From assembly GCA_015179045.1 (NCBI GenBank), contig WHUZ01000086.1:186001-250000 (forward strand): DNA of 64,000 bases, given 5' to 3'. Every line of letters starts with the position of its first letter. The first letter of the stretch is position 1. Source of the stretch: Kalaharituber pfeilii. Taxonomy: Eukaryota > Ascomycota > Pezizomycetes > Pezizales > Pezizaceae. A model generated the notes under the pieces. It had not been told where the DNA came from, searched no databases, and was given only the letters and a program-made list of their open reading frames with translations. Positions 1-9,293 of this stretch are shown here, piece after piece. The position numbers and the translations under genes are program-made.

Positions 1-197
1 GGACAGTGTCGAAGTTGCCCGGCAGGTGCGTCATAGTGAGGAGGGTTGTGGTCTTGGGTATGGGTAAGTTGAAGGGGAATAAGAAGAGCGAGGGGTTCAA
101 CGTCGAGGTTGTGGAGGGCAGCGACAAGGTGGTGGTTGAGAAGGAGGACGGAGCGGGATGGGTGTTGGAGGACGGGATGGAGATTGCCTTGTTTTGA
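1..197 (+). CDS. 3' end of an unidentified protein gene, cut by the left edge
   Basis: An open frame enters from the left edge and stops with TGA at 195-197. The visible 60-odd residues are Val/Lys/Glu/Gly-rich and end in GMEIALF. The GTG at position 6 is only the first possible start in the window; the true start probably lies further left. No family is recognised. A T-rich stretch follows, as in a 3' flank. The codon content looks more like a gene than chance, but this is a judgement by eye. Confidence 0.45.
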   Translation, partial: TVSKLPGRCVIVRRVVVLGMGKLKGNKKSEGFNVEVVEGSDKVVVEKEDGAGWVLEDGMEIALF

Positions 198-941
198 GTG
201 GGGGATTATATAGAGTAGGATCTTGGAAAGGGTTCTGAAAGCTGTTTTTTGGTTTTTTTTCGGTTATTTTTATCTTTATCTTTATTATTTATTTTTCTAG
301 GGTAATGAGAAAGCGAAGGAAATCAGGGACAATCGCGAGAGTAGGAAATTTGAGGGGGGAGGGAGTGGATTTGGAACTGTTGTGTTTCTGTTTTGTTCTC
401 TCTCCCTTATTTTTTTTCTCCTTTTTTCCCTCCTTTTCTTTTGTACCGTGTGCTTTCTTAGATAGCCCTTTTTTTTCTTGATACATGAATATGCTTATAC
501 TTGTTTTCTAGGCCGCGAGTGTATCGAGGATTAAAGTACAAGATATAGAATACGGTATATACATATTCATTGTTCAGGCATTTTTCTTGATGGTGTTGGA
601 GGTTTCTAACAGAACTCGGAGCGCGTTGTGGTTGCTTGGATGTTAGCTTAGGCATTAGGGAAAAGTATTGGTAATTTATTTACATATGCTTGGTTAAAGG
701 CCGCGGAAAGTTATTGGAAACGGAGGAGAGGGTAAGTAAATATAATCCGTGCCATTTGTCGAAGTTTCGGCGGAGAAAACAGGAGATCGTAGTAAATGTG
801 GGTGGGGAGCGTAGATTGATCACTGAATAATACAACCAATATCACAACATTGCATGTCATCCACTAGATTTCTAGGCGGAAATCATAAACAATGGTATCG
901 AAGGAACATTCGCGAGAAAAACAAAAATGAAAAAATGAAAT
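198..941. other. Intergenic, no gene recognised
   Basis: The first part is T-rich on the + strand, with runs such as TTTTTTTTCGG and CTTTTTTCCCTCC. Only short low-complexity ORFs are present. No repeat family found elsewhere in the window was seen here. Confidence 0.5.
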
Positions 942-1032
942 GCGACTTTTGTGGATCGAACACAAGACCTTCAGATTTATTGACTGAACTTTTGACTTCA
1001 GTCTGACGCTCTCCCAACTGAGCTAAAGTCGC
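942..1032 (-). tRNA. tRNA-Phe (GAA) with an intron
   Basis: On the minus strand the sequence folds as a cloverleaf. The acceptor GCGACTT pairs with AAGTCGC, the D arm reads AGCTCAGTTGGGAGAGC, and the T loop is GTTCGATCC. The anticodon stem is TCAGA/TCTGA and the loop starts CTGAAG, giving anticodon GAA. About 18-19 nt interrupt the loop 3' of the anticodon, the usual place for a nuclear tRNA intron. The gene ends in an A/T-rich stretch that reads as T runs on the minus strand, suitable for Pol III termination. Confidence 0.93.
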
Positions 1033-1811
1033 ATTGTATATATGTTGTTATTAGACATGCCTACAGAGGAGATCGGTCGTGATGGGAATGTCACAGTGAT
1101 TGTAAAAAAGTTCACCGGACCTCAATGCTAGTAAGTAAAAATGATGTTCACCATGTGAAACTTCGAACGTCATAGTTGGAAAAAAGTGATTTGTTCAGCA
1201 AGGTAGAAGATTACCCAAGTGGCCGCACTACCTAAGTCTTACTAATCGCCTGGTTCGAAGTTACTTGTAGGGCCAAGAAAGGTTCTGGCATAATTCGCAG
1301 TCTGTGCATCAACCTGACATATAAGCGCTTTCGTGCTGGGCTCCAAATTTCCTGCTCTAACATATGAGGAGAGAAACTTGTACTTTGTGTATCTTCATCA
1401 TTCGATATTTACTAATACCGGCTAATTTTACTTGCGTCACTCATGCAGTACTTAGGGCAGCTGCAGGCGGTAACAACAGCAGTTATTCCCTGGAGCAGAT
1501 AGCAGTTTAGGGGTATGCAAGCAGTTTATTTTATTGCGGATGATCTTGGAATTTTGTCCATTGGTATACACGCGCGGGCGCGCTACAAGTCCAGCACATT
1601 GATAATGTCAAGTGTGCATGTCGATATATTGGGAAATGAGGTCACGGTTGTATTCTCCAGCAGAAAATTATTCGCTGTCAGGTGCGCTCGAAGCCTTTTA
1701 TCCTGAATACGGTAGTCGACAACGTTACATGCACAGCTCATAGTGCTTGGACAAATTTTGTTGCGTTATGAGCATGGGGCGCGCTGCATCTAACTCCACT
1801 ACTCTACACGC
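1033..1811. other. Intergenic, no gene recognised
   Basis: Only a 63-codon chance-like ORF (1515-1706, +) is present. No motif, repeat or RNA was recognised. The stretch ends at the target-site duplication of the LINE copy that follows. Confidence 0.45.
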
Positions 1812-1825
1812 TGGGTCCTCAGCTG

Positions 1826-2473
1826 TAAGGTGGGAGGAGAGGACGTCGAGAGGGGACGGAGACCTGGCGCTCCTGTGGGTTAAAGCACATGAAGGGATAG
1901 TGGGTAACACCGAGGCGGACAGGGCAGCCAAAGTAGCCACGGCGTTACAATACCAGGACGAGACAGTGACGGAGGCCGGCATCCGACAAGAGGCAAAGAG
2001 CAGGAGAGGGGAGGAGAGAAAGAGACTACAACTAACGTACAGACCACTGGAATACCTGGGGACCAGAAGGAGGGTGTCCACACTCGCAGGCATAATGGGG
2101 GACAAAGGACTGAAACAATGGAGATACCAGATAGGAAAAGAAGAGTCACCGGAGTGCAGGTGGTGTGGAAAAGCCCTCGAGAATTACAGACACATAACGA
2201 AAGACTGTGAGGTGTGGAAGAAGAGATTACCGGGAGGCGAGGCGGGGATGAAGATGCCAAAGGGGGGGAGAAGGGGAAAAAGAAAGAGGGGGAGAAGGAG
2301 GGGATGAAACTGGTTGAGGTGTTGGACTGGGCAGCGAGCTAGTTTCTTTGTTTCACACACTCTACGTCTCTTTATGATTTATCAGTTACTATTTGTTCTT
2401 TATGTACCTAACACCTCGCCGTAGCCTATCAGGCGGCACGCGAGTAATGAAATAAAAAAAAAAAAAAAAAAAA
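1826..2473 (+). mobile_element. 5'-truncated LINE, family A, with RNase H/zinc-motif C-terminus
   Basis: The insertion is bounded by a perfect 14-bp duplication, TGGGTCCTCAGCTG, at 1812-1825 and 2474-2487, and ends in a 3' tail hairpin (about 2416-2452) plus poly(A). It carries the C-terminus of ORF2 to the TGA at 2305-2307. The part includes the RNase H signature WVKAHEGIVGNTEADRAAK, a linker typical of Tad/I-like LINEs, and a Cys/His motif beginning PECRWCG. The ORF frame extends into flanking DNA at 1747, but that extension is not part of the element. The copy is truncated and therefore cannot move by itself. Confidence 0.92.
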
Positions 2474-2487
2474 TGGGTCCTCAGCTG

Positions 2488-3306
2488 AGAAGTCACAGGG
2501 CGAAGGAGGAATTGAAGGCGGTATCACGTAGCCGAGCGAAGGAGATTACTGAGCGCGAGTGAGAGTTATATTGTATAGCAAGTGCAAACAGATTAGGAAG
2601 GCATAACTGTAGAGAGGTAGCTGAATGAGTATGAATGGAAGAATAGAATGAACAATGGATAGGAAAGATACAGATGAAGACGAGTATTGAAATGCTAGTA
2701 CAAAGGACACCCTTCTTGCACCCATAGCCACCAGGCTTATCCTTTCTAAGCATCTCCCACGCCAGTGTAATAGCAAACTGTTCCTAAATTTTGCTCTGTC
2801 TTTTTTATTTAAAAAAAATTCACTACTAACCCGACGGCCTAGTTTGTGGTTAGCAAATAATCCGGCTCACGGTTAACTGGTTGCATAGAGCTCTGAGAGA
2901 AGTAGTGGCAGGCCCTTTCATCAACTACCCTGGGTCGTATTACCCATTCTGGTGGAACTGTACTTCCAGCAGCTGGACATGCGACCGTGACATCACGGTA
3001 CTGCCTCCGCTAAGTATGAGTTTTGAACTGATAGAATATTCAACATCTCTACAGCCAACTGCTGCAGCTCCAACTCGCATGCTGCTATCTGCCTGTTCGT
3101 CTCTTTGCAATTAATACTGCAGCCTTCAGCCTTGTGATATTTATAGTGCTGATGTAGCACTGGCAAAAACTGAAACAATAGGCTGACCAGCTACTCCGTT
3201 GGACAAAGTAGTGGATAACAAAGTAGTGGATTAGACGAGCCAATAGACAGTAGCTGACTTGGTAATGAATAGTAGAGTTACCTAGCCAATCTGCAAAGCA
3301 TACAAT
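2488..3306. other. Intergenic, no gene recognised
   Basis: Only short overlapping ORFs on both strands with no family resemblance are present. No repeat boundary was found apart from the flanking LINE duplications. Confidence 0.45.
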
Positions 3307-3314
3307 TTCACGAG

Positions 3315-3319
<5 letters not shown>

Positions 3320-3349
<30 letters not shown>

Positions 3350-3628
3350 CCATCACGTAACCCCGCTTACAGCGCTAAGCCATGGCAGGGTCCCTGGGCA
3401 GCCCTCAAAGCCCGGAGACAGGCTTAACAAAGAATTTTTTTTTTTTTTTTTATATCAGTACTCGCGTGCCGCCCTAGGGGCTATGGCGAGGTTTAACAAA
3501 GAAAGTTCTACGTATACATCCCCGTTCCACCCCCTTCTCTCCCCTTCCAGAACCTGACTTTGGCGGTTCTTCCCGTTTGTGCATCGGCAAACGAAATGCT
3601 CCCCTATTCCACTCCATGCCCTTCTCCT
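3320..3628 (-). mobile_element. 5'-truncated LINE, family B, with a nested family A tail
   Basis: The flanks are a 13-bp duplication, TTCACGAGAGCTT, at 3307-3319 and 3629-3641. The poly(A) (poly-T on the + strand) is followed by the family B tail, recognisable as ATCACGTAACCCCGCTTACAG on the + strand. The remainder encodes, on the minus strand, the distal Cys/His region (GEHFVCRC) seen in the longer family B copy at 7083-7864. A 58-bp family A tail (3435-3492) is inserted inside it. Confidence 0.85.
3435..3492 (-). mobile_element. Hairpin-only family A retroposon (58 bp)
   Basis: A poly-T run and one hairpin unit (ACTCGCGTGCCGCCC...GGCTATGGCGAGG on the + strand) are flanked by an 11-bp duplication, TTAACAAAGAA, at 3424-3434 and 3493-3503. 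No other LINE sequence is present. It sits inside the family B copy and is therefore younger than it. Confidence 0.88.
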
Positions 3629-3840
3629 TTCACGAGAGCTTAGCTGCCAGTCTGATGGGGTTGTCTTTAGCGGGTTGAGGTTCACAACAGATAAATACTG
3701 TTTAGGAACTGCTTCACGATCATCTAACCTCCCCATTTCTATCACCGGAGTCTCATAAAATTCATTCTCTGAGCTGAGTTACATTTCTGCCATCAGATCC
3801 GCTTAAGTATTCTCTGCATCCAACAACTATAACAAAAGCA

Positions 3841-6149
3841 ATGTCCGACCCACTATCCATAGCTGCATCAATCGCTGGCCTCGTTGCGATCTCAGGACAA
3901 ATTTTAAGTTTGCTGAAGGACCTCTATGATTTTCAGGCTCGAGCCAAGCAGGTGCCAGAATCCATCAAATGCCTAATGGATGAAATGAACGATATGAATG
4001 CCATATTCTGTCAGGTTCAGCTGTTTATTGAGGGGAGAACTAAGATCCCAAACCAGAATGGATTGAAAATGTTCTCTATTCAGCACCTTCTTGCGACTTT
4101 GACTGGATGTGTTTTGGTCACTTCTAACCTGGACAAGTTTTTGAATGAAGTTCCGGGGGTTAGTGATCCCAGAAGCATACAATCTCCAGCAAACAAAGTA
4201 GGCCTTTTCGAGAGGATTAAGTGGGCACTGTGGAAGGAAGAAGAGGTTGTGGTCTTTGTTGAGGACCTGCAACGACATAAGCTAAGTTTGAACTTGATGT
4301 TAGGAATCATTCAATGGTAACTTGAAAGGCCTACTCTATCAACTTTCTTGAGAGATTAAAAGAACTAATCTTTTTGTACAGCCATACTGCAGCAGAGGCT
4401 TCTGAAAGTGTTGGGAAATTGCATGAAGCAGTTAGTCAGATATTAGATTCCAACAATGTACTCTCAAATCAGTTACGAAGACTTATCAGCCGGCATGAAG
4501 ACCTTATCAGTCGTCATGAAGAACTTGTCGGTCGCCATGAAGCTCCGAAAAGTGTAATCGAGTCTGCGACAGGTCATATCCATTCTCAGGCTGCAAAGAT
4601 AGTACCCACAATAGATGATGTCAACACACCATTATCCACAATAAAAGTTGACCAGACCTCTAACGACAATAATGATGCTTCATCAGTCAGAACTACAGCA
4701 ACATCACATAGCATATCATCCTTACGATCCATACAATCCATGCGATCCATACGATCAATACGACCATCATTTATAGATGAATTGAAAGATTCAAGGCCCT
4801 ACAAACGACTCCAGAAGTGGGGCGGCCTGGACAACGATTCTGCCTCCACATTCTCTAGAAATAGCTCGATAAGAGGGTGTAGCTGGTCGATGTTTTCAAG
4901 CATGAGCTTGGGTGATCTCTCGATTTCGGAAATCTCAGTGCTTGAGCTACCTATTTGCCTATCCGATCTCTGGTGCTCACAGCCCTATCAAGTTGAAGTT
5001 TCACTTCATTCAACTGCCAGTCAGCAGAGATTACGTCAACAACCGAAAGTGAAGTGGTCTTTATTGGGCCGCAAGTATATTGCTCGAACTTTACTCGCTT
5101 CAAGTTTAGGCGCAGATATAGAGAGGAGGGATTCCGAAGGCTTCTCAAAATTGAATGCTGCAGCTGCAAATGGGCAAGCTAGGATAGTAAAACTGCTGTT
5201 GGATGATGGCCGAGTTGACATCAATATGGCTAGCAAAGCTGGTTGGACACCATTGAGTGCTGCAGCTAACAATGGGCATGAAAAGGTGGTGAAGCTGCTG
5301 CTAGCAGACAGCAGGACTGATGTCAATAAAGCTAACAAAAACAGCTATACACCACTGAATAGTGCAGCTGTAAATGGGCGCAACAAGGTGGTAGAGCAGC
5401 TGCTGGCAGACAGGAGGGTGGATGTCAATATCGCTTCCAAACGAGGCTTTACACCATTGAATAATGCAGCTAGCAAAGGGCACGACAACGTGGTGGAGCT
5501 GCTGCTGGCAGACAGCAGGGTTGATGTCAATACAGCTAGCAAACAAGGTTGGACACCATTGAGGGATGCAGCTTGTAACGGGCATGAAAAGGTGGTGGAG
5601 CTGCTGCTGGCAGACAGCAGGGTTGATGTCAATACAGCTTGCAAAGAAGGTTGGACACCATTGAGTGCTGCAGCTTGTAACGGGCATGAAAAGGTGGTGG
5701 AGCTGCTGTTGGCAGACAGCAGGGTTGATGTCAATACGTCTAGCAAACAAGGTTGGACACCATTGACTGTTGCAGCTGGTAACGGGCATGGGAAGGTAGT
5801 GAAGCTGCTGCTGGCAGACAGCAGGGTTGATGTCAATACAGCTAGCAAAGAAGGTTGGACACCATTGAGTGCTGCAGCTTGTAACGGGCATGAAAAGGTG
5901 GTGGAGCTGCTCCTGGCAGACATGACCAGGGTTGATGTCAATATGGCCAACAAAAGTGACCGGACACCGCTGATTGCTGCGGCTAGCAATGGGTATGTCA
6001 AGGTGGTGGAGCTGCTTCTTGCACACGACAAAATCGACATAATGATGGCCAACGCTGCTTCCAAGACTGCCCTGGATTTGGCCACTGAGAATGGACATCA
6101 CAACATTGTGGCAATGTTACGCGCAAAGCTTGAAAATACCAAGTCTTAA
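3841..6149 (+). CDS. Fungal STAND N-domain / coiled coil / ankyrin-repeat protein (747 aa, two exons)
   Basis: Model join(3841..4316,4382..6149). The 65-bp intron starts GTAACTTG and ends TTTGTACAG, and splitting a TGC codon keeps the frame. Residues 1-150 resemble the fungal STAND N-terminal domain (opening MSDPLSIAASIAGLVAISGQ). Residues 196-214 form three heptad-like RHE repeats, likely a coiled coil. Residues 272-286 are a Ser/Arg/Ile repeat. From about residue 410 there are ten 34-residue ankyrin repeats of the type GWTPLSAAACNGHEKVVELL. There is no NACHT or other nucleotide-binding motif. The start is favoured by the domain start and an AGCAATGTC context. Repeats 5-8 are almost identical in DNA, so array length probably varies. 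Ankyrin arrays bind proteins; the role here is unknown. It faces the NLR gene at 9294-15875, whose product begins with the same kind of domain. Confidence 0.88.
5205..6045 (+). repeat. Tandem 102-bp coding repeat (ankyrin array)
   Basis: The ankyrin-coding DNA repeats every 102 bp, one insertion shifting the last units by 6 bp. Units between about 5500 and 5930 share long identical runs such as GGTGGTGGAGCTGCTGCTGG. This near identity at both DNA and protein level suggests recent unequal exchange or gene conversion. Long antisense ORFs over the array are artefacts of this periodicity. Confidence 0.85.
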
Positions 6150-6232
6150 CCGGTGCTTGTCTCTTATTGTTCGCTTCATTTTCTATTGGCAAAAAAGTTG
6201 TGAAACAGTGCCCTTTTTGTTGAGCTTATGTA

Positions 6233-6275
6233 CAGTCTACCCTTGCTATAACGAAACTTGCTATAGCGAAAACCT
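6233..6275 (+). mobile_element. Remnant of a pogo/Tc1-like terminal repeat, split by a LINE
   Basis: After a TA at 6231-6232 comes CAGTCTACCCTTGCTATAAC followed by iterations of TTGCTATA(A/G)CGAAA. Such iterated ends are typical of pogo-like elements. The series resumes after the LINE insertion (6871-6960) with two or three more GCTATACCGAAA/GCTGTAACGAAA units. No opposite end and no transposase was found, so it is a broken copy. The assignment rests on pattern only. Confidence 0.45.
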
Positions 6276-6839
6276 ATGTGGGTGAAAAGCCATAAGGGCA
6301 TACCGGGCAATGAGGAGGCAGACAAGGCAGCGAGGATAGGCACGGCCCTGGAAAGAGAAGAGGAGATAGTTACAGAAGCGGGAAAGAGACAGGGGGCGAA
6401 GCGAGATAGGGCATTGGAGCGAAACAGACTAAACTTAACGTACCGGCCCCTGGAACGTCTTGGATTTCGAGTATCGGGGCTGGCGGGTAGGGGCCAAGGG
6501 CCTGCGGGGATGGCTCTACCGCATAGGAAAGGCGCCGAGTCCCGAGTGCAGATGGTGCGGAGAGGAGAACGAGACCACGAGCCACCTGATGGAGGATTGC
6601 AGGGTTTGGCGAAGGATATGGCCAGGGGGGATGGAGACAGTTAGACAGCCACCGAAGTTCGGGGAAGGAGAGGGGGACCCACTACATAGACTGGTGGAGA
6701 TGTTGGAGGAGCAATAAATGGAGACGGGAGATTTCATTTAATTGTCACTTTCATGTTACGTCAATTTGTATTTACCTGAGTTTTGCCTTCTTACCTATCT
6801 AAACCTCGCCATAGCCCATAGGGCGGCATGCGAGTAATG

Positions 6840-6870
<31 letters not shown>
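6276..6870 (+). mobile_element. 5'-truncated LINE, family A, frameshifted
   Basis: A 12-bp duplication, TAGCGAAAACCT, flanks it at 6264-6275 and 6871-6882. The copy begins within the RNase H motif (WVKSHKGIPGNEEADKAARIG) and continues to the PECRWCGEE Cys/His motif in a different frame (frames 6276-6644 and 6460-6717), so at least one frameshift is present. The A-type tail hairpin and a poly(A) of about 26 nt close the 3' end. It landed inside the pogo-like terminal repeat. Confidence 0.9.
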
Positions 6871-6972
6871 TAGCGAAAACCTTGCTATACCGAAAATTGC
6901 ACGGAGCCATTATTCTGTTCGCACTCAAAGACCTCTTGCTGTAACGAAAATCTACCAAATAGCCAAACGAAA

Positions 6973-7061
6973 ATTAGATCCCAACGGGTCGGCCCAGGCC
7001 ATCAAAAGCTCCGCCGGGGCCGCCCCAGGCGTTTTCTGGCCTGCCTGGTTAGGAATACTGT
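6973..7061. mobile_element. Possible decayed hAT-like MITE
   Basis: The stretch starts near TCCCAACGGGTCGGCCCAGG and ends with GGTTAGGAATACTGT. This resembles the ends of the better preserved element at 22596-23448 (CAGTGTTCCCAACGGG ... GGTTGGGAACACTG). The 5' end has diverged and no target duplication is evident. Confidence 0.3.
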
Positions 7062-7082
7062 CCCACGCTCCCGGACTTACCC

Positions 7083-7864
7083 TTTTTTTTTAATTTTTTT
7101 TTGAGTCACGTAACCCAGCATACAGGCTACTAACCTACGGCAGGGACCTATATACCCGGGTCAGGATAATCAATTACCTATTTATGGACTCTACGTAGAC
7201 ACATTGGGCAGCTAACGTACCCTCCGGCCCTATGGCTAGCCCAGACCGAGGCCAGCGAACCATTTCTCGACCGGGTTGCTTTCTCCTCCCTCCTGCGACC
7301 CCCTCCATTCTTCTCTAAGTCCTCCCAGCACTGCCGGGTGACAATCTCTCCGTTCTCCTTTCCCTTGGGCCGCTCCAGCCCGCCACACTCGAACACCACA
7401 TGTTCTGCACTCCAAGCCTCCCGGCAGGTGCACCGCCCCTCCTCACCACTGATTTTCCTCCTCCACATGGCCCCACCTTTCCCAGTCTGCAACCATGAGT
7501 AGTTGGTGAGGACCCTCCTGCACCAACACACGAATTTTCCTCCAAACCCTGCGTATTCACTCTCCCTCTTCCTGACTAACTCTTGGTACAGACCACCTTC
7601 TGTGGCTTGTCCATCATATCTCAGGCACCTGGCCCCCTCTTTCGCTTTCTCATCAGCCTTCTCATTATCCTCAATCCCCACATGGGCCTTGACCCATGCA
7701 AGCTTCACAGCCCCAGCATCCCTCAGTTTCCGCCGCCTTTCTGCCACAAACTCTACCACGCATGCCAGGTCCGCCGTTCTCGCCTTACCAGTTTTTCCTG
7801 CTCTCTTGGCTGCACTGATGGTTGCCTGAGAGTCTGCAAGCAGCAATGCCTTCGTGGTGCCATT
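7083..7864 (-). mobile_element. 5'-truncated LINE, family B, with RNase H domain
   Basis: A perfect 12-bp duplication, CCGGACTTACCC, lies at 7071-7082 and 7865-7876. On the minus strand an ORF open from the truncation point to a stop at 7178 encodes an RNase H domain (LLADSQATISAAK; WVKAHVGIEDNEKADEKAK). A terminal Cys/His cluster follows (CTCREAWSAEHVVFEC). The 3' end is the B tail plus poly(A). This is the best family B copy here and shows that B is a different LINE from A, with another zinc-motif spacing. Confidence 0.9.
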
Positions 7865-7928
7865 CCGGACTTACCCTGACCGGGTGCATGTAACCGAGCC
7901 ACAGCCTATGTAGTCATAGAATCCACGT

Positions 7929-8295
7929 TGTGGTGGTAACCACGGTACCAATGGAAAGAATAAGGCCAAACGCGGACCGAACGGTACTCATCGGTAGGGC
8001 CACATGCATAGGATGAGGAAGAGTTACATTTAAGAAGTAAGATGTGGATGTTAGGCTCAGTTGGAAGGCGATGGTGGTCTATAAATTGTATGTAGATAGG
8101 ACTGTGGAAGCAAGCAAGCAGCAATGGACGGACATAAACAGACATAGATATACAGACATGGAGAGATATGGACACGCACAGACAAGACCCTTTCCTTGAC
8201 ATTTGATCATTGAGGCCGCCCTTGAGGCTTCGTTCCGCCAGCTCTAGATACCGGTACCCGTGCGAAACAGTGGATACTGTCTAGCCGCCATCACA
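7929..8295 (+). mobile_element. Solo LTR (367 bp)
   Basis: The unit starts TGTGGTGGTAACCACGG and ends GCCATCACA, i.e. TG...CA ends, and is flanked by the 4-bp duplication ACGT at 7925-7928 and 8296-8299. A second copy lies at 54555-54934 with its own 4-bp duplication (CTGG). A TATAAATTG box and a GACATAGA-rich purine stretch lie inside. No internal retrotransposon genes are near, so recombination has left a lone LTR. A 4-bp duplication fits Gypsy or Copia elements equally well within the usual 4-6 bp. Confidence 0.8.
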
Positions 8296-8537
8296 ACGTG
8301 ACCTGCGGCGTCCGAGCCCAGCTTCAGCACGGTTATGGTGACTATGGGCACCGCCTACCACAGCGTCTTGTTGGGCACGTCAGAGCGTGACAACATTGTT
8401 AGCATTAAGTATCTCATTCAGGGTAACGCAATGAGAAGCCTGGTCTAAATACAAGCGGTACAACTACTAATACAAGTACATTGACAGAGATGGCAATGTC
8501 GATATGAATAAACGTAGCATAAATTTGAGTACGAAGA

Positions 8538-8607
8538 GCTTCGATGGTCCAACGGTAGGATAATTGCCTTCCATGCAATTGGCTCGGGTTAGACTCCCGA
8601 TCGAATA
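8538..8607 (+). tRNA. tRNA-Gly (UCC), probably a decayed copy
   Basis: A D arm (GTCC...GGAT), a perfect anticodon stem ATTGC/GCAAT with loop CTTCCAT (anticodon TCC) and a T stem TCGGG/CCCGA are present. Two features argue for decay: the T loop is TTAGACT instead of TTCGACT, which removes the conserved C56, and the two outermost acceptor pairs do not form. A TTTT follows directly. It lies about 240 bp from the solo LTR. Confidence 0.6.
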
Positions 8608-9293
8608 TTTTGAGTGTGTTAGAAATTCAAACGTGCTAATATTCTTTTTGCGACGCTACTTTTCGGTTTTCCCCAGTACGAAGTTAGCGACTCCGCTGCA
8701 CTATCTTTGCGTTGGGTTGGCGGCAGATATAATATGTAGGCGGCATGTAGTCCGACGCAGCGTGAGATTATACAATCTCTATATACATAAGAATCTGATT
8801 AATGGTACTAGTATATATTTAGCAATATTAGCATCTGACCTTCTAAATTACAATTACAGAACTAGGTATTTTGAGTTTTGCAAGTAAGAATTATCTACGT
8901 ACGTGAAAAGTACTAGATACAACGAAGAATGTAAGAAACGCAATTAGATGATAGAAATCGTTACATACTGAAACATCTCATATTGACTGAGTTCAAAGGA
9001 ACTGCCCCCATGCATCACACTGACTAGAGGCTCCCTGTACTCATAACTATTACAGCAATAGTTTGAATAAATAACAGCGCTGGATGCTAACAGACCAAAA
9101 GGTCAGAAGTACAAAACAAAAACGAGACTCTGTATCTGTGAAGGTACTCCTTAACAATGCCATCCCACGGACTCGGCTCGACAGAACCAGCTGATACAAA
9201 TATCCAGACATTTGTACCACAACTACCTAAAACGTCCGTGCTTAGCAGTCAAGAAGAGCTCGACCTAAATTTCCAAAGCACAATACCTATTCT
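8608..9293. other. Intergenic, 3' flank of the NLR gene
   Basis: AT-rich DNA with no repeat recognised. The ORF at 9157-9357 (+) overlaps the NLR 3' end and is not supported as a gene. The NLR transcript (minus strand) would terminate here. Confidence 0.4.

Noticed and set aside
1194..1275. tRNA-like words (GGTTCGAAGTTAC) near 1250
   Set aside because: No acceptor stem or anticodon arm can be formed around it.
1880..2260. Minus-strand ORFs opposite the LINE copy at 1826-2473
   Set aside because: The + strand encodes RNase H and the Cys/His motif; the minus frames are low-complexity Ser/Leu/Pro.
5301..6101. Antisense ORFs of 266 and 246 codons over the ankyrin gene
   Set aside because: They follow the 102-bp period of the sense ankyrin repeats; their predicted proteins are periodic and show no domain.
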